This document shows positions 61,830 to 64,000 of a stretch of DNA of 64,000 bases, piece by piece; the stretch's first letter is position 1; each line of letters starts with the position of its first letter. Both the position numbers and the translations under genes were made by a program. Location: NCBI GenBank assembly GCA_914767715.1, contig OU612071.1:27897681-27961680 (forward strand). The letters are read 5' to 3'. This DNA is from Membranipora membranacea. Lineage: Eukaryota; Bryozoa; Gymnolaemata; Cheilostomatida; Membraniporidae. The notes below the pieces were generated by a model. It was given only the letters and a program-made list of their open reading frames with translations, was not told the DNA's origin and did not search any database.

Positions 61830-64000
61830 CTCAATCCAATTCTCAATTCAATTAATGTCTTATTATAAATAATATCTTACATTATAATGATATTCTATAC
61901 AATAATTTTCATGTAATGGTATTTTATATATAGAAACAATTATTATAATTATTATTTCTGTGTAAATACAGGAGCGATTATCACAACCAACTTTGATTGC
62001 CTGGAGTCATGATCTTACCTAGTTAGACCTGACACATTCCTTTTGATGTGAACAGAAAGGACCCGACCTTCGACCTTTGAAGTCATCGCGGATTACTGGA
62101 TGGAATGTATCCTTATTCAGTTATAGGAATTCTTCCTCCAATCCTGACATGATAAAGGACAGCGATTAGACTAGAACATTTGGTTGATGGCTCCAAATAT
62201 CCCATGTCCGTGTTTCAAATCCATGTGACAAATTACTGACATGTGAAGCGTATGGTATGAGGGGAAAAAAGCCATGAAGCTGAATCTGGCACTGTGGTGA
62301 TAAATCCTATTAAGGCTGTAAGTTGAATGGAAGAAAATAGTTTTGAGTTCATGTGACATCAATACACCCTGTGACTATGTGGTGATCACTAAATCAAGTT
62401 CACACTAACTGAGCAGCTAAGTCAGCAAAGCCCGTAATCAATGTATACGCATCAGCATTACAATATCCTGAATGGTGATGGAATTGAGCAGATTTTACCC
62501 TCATAACTTGGTTAATGTTTATCATGTACACCTGGTAATGTCAAGTGATATCGCAGCCACCCGAACAGGTCAACAGCCGCTTTGGTCCTTGTAAGGATTA
62601 CATTGAGGGGATTAAGTGATGATCAACAAGCTGCTCGGACAGAAGGCTAAGCAAGATTATGACTTTAATACTCAAATTAAAGTAGTTTAATCTCTGCAGG
62701 GTGAAAAATCAAAGTGAGACTGAGTTAGATCTGAGGTATTACAAACATAGGATGAAAAACGTTGCCCTCGCATAAAAGGCTGGCAGAGCGAGATAGGAGA
62801 TCACAGTCAGCCCACTTTGTATGAGTTGCACTATGCTCAAGATGGCAAATTTGAGTAGTGAACTATGGCATGAGGGGCGGTTGCTTTAACAAAATGCACT
62901 GAAGGATCGATGAGATTGATTGAGATGCTCATCAACACACAGGGGTAGCTTTATGCTGCTGGGGCCGGCCATTAGAAGGTTATACTAGAGTACGCATCGA
63001 AACAGCGCTTGACTTATGGTTTCTAGCTGAAGGCTTGTGTGTTGTGCAACAGTATACGCACAACTGTATGTTGTATCTTTGTCCCCCTAATTGCCACATT
63101 TAGGTCCTGAAATCCATCGTTTTCTATCTGTTGGTGAGTTTTCTTACCATGTATACAGAGAAAACAACTCATTGAGCTGGAAATTGAGAGCGCAGCAACA
63201 TTTTGTTGACCTTAATTAGCAAATGGCAATTGGCTTGGTAGCCCTGTTCTACCTTCGAAAACAATTGCGAAAAGAAACAGAAATTAAGCTTACACAATAT
63301 AAATCTTCTGCATTTTGTAGAAACACAGCAATAGTTAGAGCATTTTAATGACATGGCCATTTATAGCCATAGGAAAACTAATTCTTCCAAATACAAGTTA
63401 TCTGTTTCCTTCTGAGCTGTTCAGGGTCAGGGAACATAAATTGAAAATCTCTCACTGGTCACCTCTGCCTTGTATCCATAACTGGTACTTGAGTATTTAA
63501 GATCAGCGTATAACCTGGTTTACAGGGCTGTCTGCTCTAACCAAAGCATTTCAATGCAAGCAAATGAGCATGCCTCTGTTGATTGGCTGTCGGAATGCGA
63601 TTCTCTAAACATCAACATATGAGCTATGAGTACGAATTAGTAATTTTAGCAATGGCCTACAACTGGAAAATCCTTCAGATAAGTTGCCTGATAGCCTTCT
63701 AGGGTTGCCCTCATTAGAACCCCTGGTAGCTTTTAAGTCCAACTATAGTTTTGTATAAAGGAAAAATCACAAGCATCAGTCGATGCTATCAAATCATTAC
63801 AATATGCTGTTGACATCTTTGGCAAAATCAGTTCTCACTTGGTACTTGGTACTATGATATACTGGGAATTTACACCATGTTTTAAAACCATACTTTGGAA
63901 ATTCGATTGGGAAATCCAAGTCAGGGTTTCTACTCTCACTTTGTCAAGCTATATAATATACTCTGAGCTCACTCGCCTAGTTGTATTTCTACCACTTCTA
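61830..64000. other. No gene recognised
   Basis: Downstream flank of the chitin synthase: AT-rich at the start, then unique sequence. Small frames at 62171-62362 and 63169-63360 (minus) have no motif. Confidence 0.45.

Overview
The window is nuclear DNA of a multicellular animal. Genes are split into many short exons with GT/AG introns, the sequence is AT-rich and full of dispersed repeats, hairpin elements and microsatellites, and coding sequence is a small fraction. A chitin synthase, a chitin-binding-like exon next to C-type-lectin exons, and a stand-alone P2X7-type ballast domain together suggest a marine invertebrate; a lophotrochozoan is plausible but not proven. No bacterial-style operons, rRNA or bona fide tRNA genes were seen.

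Layout. 1-8 kb is gene-poor: a retroposon that begins exactly at the first base of a U2 snRNA-like sequence (579-813, minus), a GATGAG satellite, a 2.4 kb foldback element with an exact 8-bp target duplication (1973-4362), a second foldback (4437-4893) and a decayed Ty3/gypsy integrase (about 5880-7150, minus). At 8-11 kb are minus-strand exons of a secreted-type gene (C-type lectin exons 8330-8504 and 8064-8139, chitin-binding-like exon 10766-10973), split by another foldback element with an 8-bp duplication (8540-10117).

12.2-21.3 kb holds a 13-exon plus-strand gene that joins in frame to a 932-residue protein: an atypical THAP module, a Cys-rich module and a transposase-like core with candidate D/D/E residues. 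Its 3' end runs into an 11-copy tandem array (21.25-22.9 kb). Each unit combines the tail of this gene with sequence matching the exon-1/intron-1 boundary of the next gene. That next gene (24291-26021, minus, tail-to-tail) encodes a 207-residue protein made of the P2X7 cytoplasmic ballast domain without any channel.

26-40 kb has no convincing gene: LINE and SINE remnants, an 805-bp CATA microsatellite and unassigned unique sequence.

40.6-61.3 kb is one chitin synthase gene of 24 coding exons. All junctions join in frame to 1407 residues, with the catalytic motifs, many membrane segments and no myosin head. Its introns carry minisatellites, a Harbinger-like MITE and a SINE. A polyadenylation signal lies at 61791. 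The rest (61.8-64 kb) shows no gene. The chitin synthase and the chitin-binding/lectin exons would fit a chitin-based extracellular matrix, but that link is inference. Exon models are hand-spliced by reading frame and splice-site consensus, without transcript data.
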